NCBI GenBank assembly: GCA_947459525.1
Contig: CANHDW010000008.1
Location: 1-39,406, forward strand
Direction of reading: 5' to 3'
DNA from: Candidatus Caenarcanales bacterium
GTDB lineage: Bacteria > Cyanobacteriota > Vampirovibrionia > LMEP-6097
Length of the DNA stretch: 39,406 bases
Part shown: one piece after another, positions 37,981 through 39,406 of the stretch
How the letters are laid out: every line of letters begins with the position of its first letter
Numbering within the stretch: position 1 is the first letter of the stretch
Made by a program: the position numbers and the translations under genes
Notes under the pieces: generated by a model
Databases searched by the model: none
The model's input: only the letters and a program-made list of their open reading frames with translations
Told to the model about the DNA's origin: nothing

Positions 37981-39198
37981 TTATATATTCTTGAAGGATT
38001 CTAACACTTTGATTCCATCTTTAGAAATAATTGGAATTAAATGATTAATCTCTTTTAAATAATTAATAGCTTGCTGAAGTTCTGTCTTAGTGAAAGAACC
38101 TTCTCTTACACTTCTTCCGATAATTCTTCTTAATTGAATTTCGTTTTGTAATCTTAAATCAAGTATGGGTTTGTTATTGGGATTTATTTTCTCATTAACG
38201 CTATGAATTATTTTATTTTTAAGATCTGCTCCTACATCTTGTTGAAACATTGGAAGTTTAGTCAGGCTAAATTCTAAGGCAGCTGCAATTCTTCTAATTT
38301 TTGTAAAAGTATTGAATCCCAAGTCATTAGAGGATTTTGAGACTAAATCAAAAATCTTATTACCTGATAAGTTTGAAGCTTGCATCTCAAGTAATTTTTC
38401 TTTATAAGTGTCAGAAAAGATTAATTGATATAAATCACCTGAATTTTTTAAATGCGGATCTAAGTCAATTATTGTAGGTCTATATCTGAGACCATCTTGT
38501 TTTACTAAGGTATTTTGTAATCCACCAGCGTCAGTTAATTGAACCCCAGCACCAGCTATGGACATTACATCGTGGAAAATCTTGTAAATGTCTTCATCTG
38601 CAAAAATGGGAAGTTTATTAGTTTCTATGAAAGTTGTTAAATGATTTATCAGTTTTTCTACTGCAGTGGTTTTGAGAGAGGTTATAGAATTTATCGTACT
38701 AATACTTAAGGAATCAACGCCAAACAATACTTTTGCAAGGGTGCCATCATTTTCTGTATATTCTGAATTTATAGAATGCTCACCAGATAAAGCTTCTTGC
38801 TGCCAGTATTCTGGATGTATGATTTGTTTGGCGGAGAGTTGTTTTATGGTTGCTAAATTTCTTTTCTCATTCTCTACTCCAGCAAGCAATTTTAATATTT
38901 GGGGATCTGAATTTTTATGCAAAAAAGGTAATTTGACAATGATTTGATTATTATGATTTAAATCTCTTACCTTTAAAATCAATGCAGTAGTAGCTCCATT
39001 TAACCTTTGAATTTCTACTCCTTTAGGCATGACTTCATTTTCTAAACGAAGAAAAAATCTATTTAGATCTTTTGCTGATTTTATGGAAAGGCAAGGATTT
39101 ACAACCTCTTCTGCCCATAATCTATTAATTAAAATAGAGGCATGGTGCAAATTTTCTTGATTTAGTGTGGGGTTTGATAAGTTGTTATTTATTTGCAC
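37981..39198 (-). CDS. Hypothetical protein, possible protein-kinase-like fold
   Basis: GTG start; possible IIVKLPFL, VENEKRNL, LTDAGGLQN, IIDLDPH motif series. Confidence 0.45.
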   Translation of the reverse strand: MQINNNLSNPTLNQENLHHASILINRLWAEEVVNPCLSIKSAKDLNRFFLRLENEVMPKGVEIQRLNGATTALILKVRDLNHNNQIIVKLPFLHKNSDPQILKLLAGVENEKRNLATIKQLSAKQIIHPEYWQQEALSGEHSINSEYTENDGTLAKVLFGVDSLSISTINSITSLKTTAVEKLINHLTTFIETNKLPIFADEDIYKIFHDVMSIAGAGVQLTDAGGLQNTLVKQDGLRYRPTIIDLDPHLKNSGDLYQLIFSDTYKEKLLEMQASNLSGNKIFDLVSKSSNDLGFNTFTKIRRIAAALEFSLTKLPMFQQDVGADLKNKIIHSVNEKINPNNKPILDLRLQNEIQLRRIIGRSVREGSFTKTELQQAINYLKEINHLIPIISKDGIKVLESFKNI

Positions 39199-39406
39199 GG
39201 TGCTTGTATTGTCTTGACTTATTATAGCTCAAGATAATGCAATGTATTCTTAATTTAACAGCAAAAATTCCTAAAGAAAATCTAAAGGAAGGTAGTGGAA
39301 TATTAGCTAGGCTTAGGTATTAAGGAGTTAGAGGTAGGATCGTAGATATATTCTCTCGGTGGGCTAGTGAGATAAGTAATCAAATCCTGCCATGAATTAA
39401 AGAGTA

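Noticed and set aside
39240-39327. 28-aa plus-strand ORF MQCILNLTAKIPKENLKEGSGILARLRY near the right edge
   Set aside because: Too short, no clear SD and no supporting homology visible.
1-39406. CRISPR arrays, retron or DGR-like template/variable repeats
   Set aside because: The repeats I found are dispersed hairpin elements, one duplicated small module and three 11-bp iterons; no regularly spaced direct repeats, reverse transcriptase or Cas-like ORF seen.

Overview
AT-rich bacterial chromosomal window that is mostly housekeeping genes in short operons. Main blocks: gltX-asd-dapA-rnj with nadB upstream; fba; an N-acetylmuramoyl-L-alanine amidase; rpmE (L31); rluD; rplY (L25); a putA-type bifunctional gene; a flagellin-like gene; tldD-pmbA; tRNA-Pro; birA; rpmI-rplT; dnaG; an LptF/LptG-type permease; a Ycf23/DUF561 gene; cysD; a Fic gene; an MBL hydrolase; a PgpH-like 7TM-HD gene; miaA; and a DUF3748/YidR-like gene. 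The asd-dapA-rnj order plus a Ycf23 homologue, with flagellin-like and LptF-like genes and no photosynthesis genes in view, suggests a non-photosynthetic relative of Cyanobacteria (Melainabacteria/Vampirovibrionia-like). That assignment is inference. The accessory signals I consider most worth following are: (1) five copies of an intergenic hairpin element with a conserved loop core (CGCAGAAATTGNA) and diverged but still paired stems; (2) a cluster of very small membrane-type ORFs, absent from the ORF track, flanked by decayed copies of themselves; (3) a flagellin-like protein with an apparent FG-GAP/beta-propeller domain in its middle; (4) -10-like boxes 6-7 nt upstream of several start codons, suggesting leaderless mRNAs; (5) an RNase J ORF with no ATG/GTG/TTG start that probably begins at a CTG in a CTGA overlap with dapA; (6) a hairpin that would mask the Shine-Dalgarno of the gene after fba; (7) exact 11-bp tandem iterons upstream of fic. 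I found no CRISPR array, prophage or complete mobile element; a possible IS30-type transposase is cut by the left edge.
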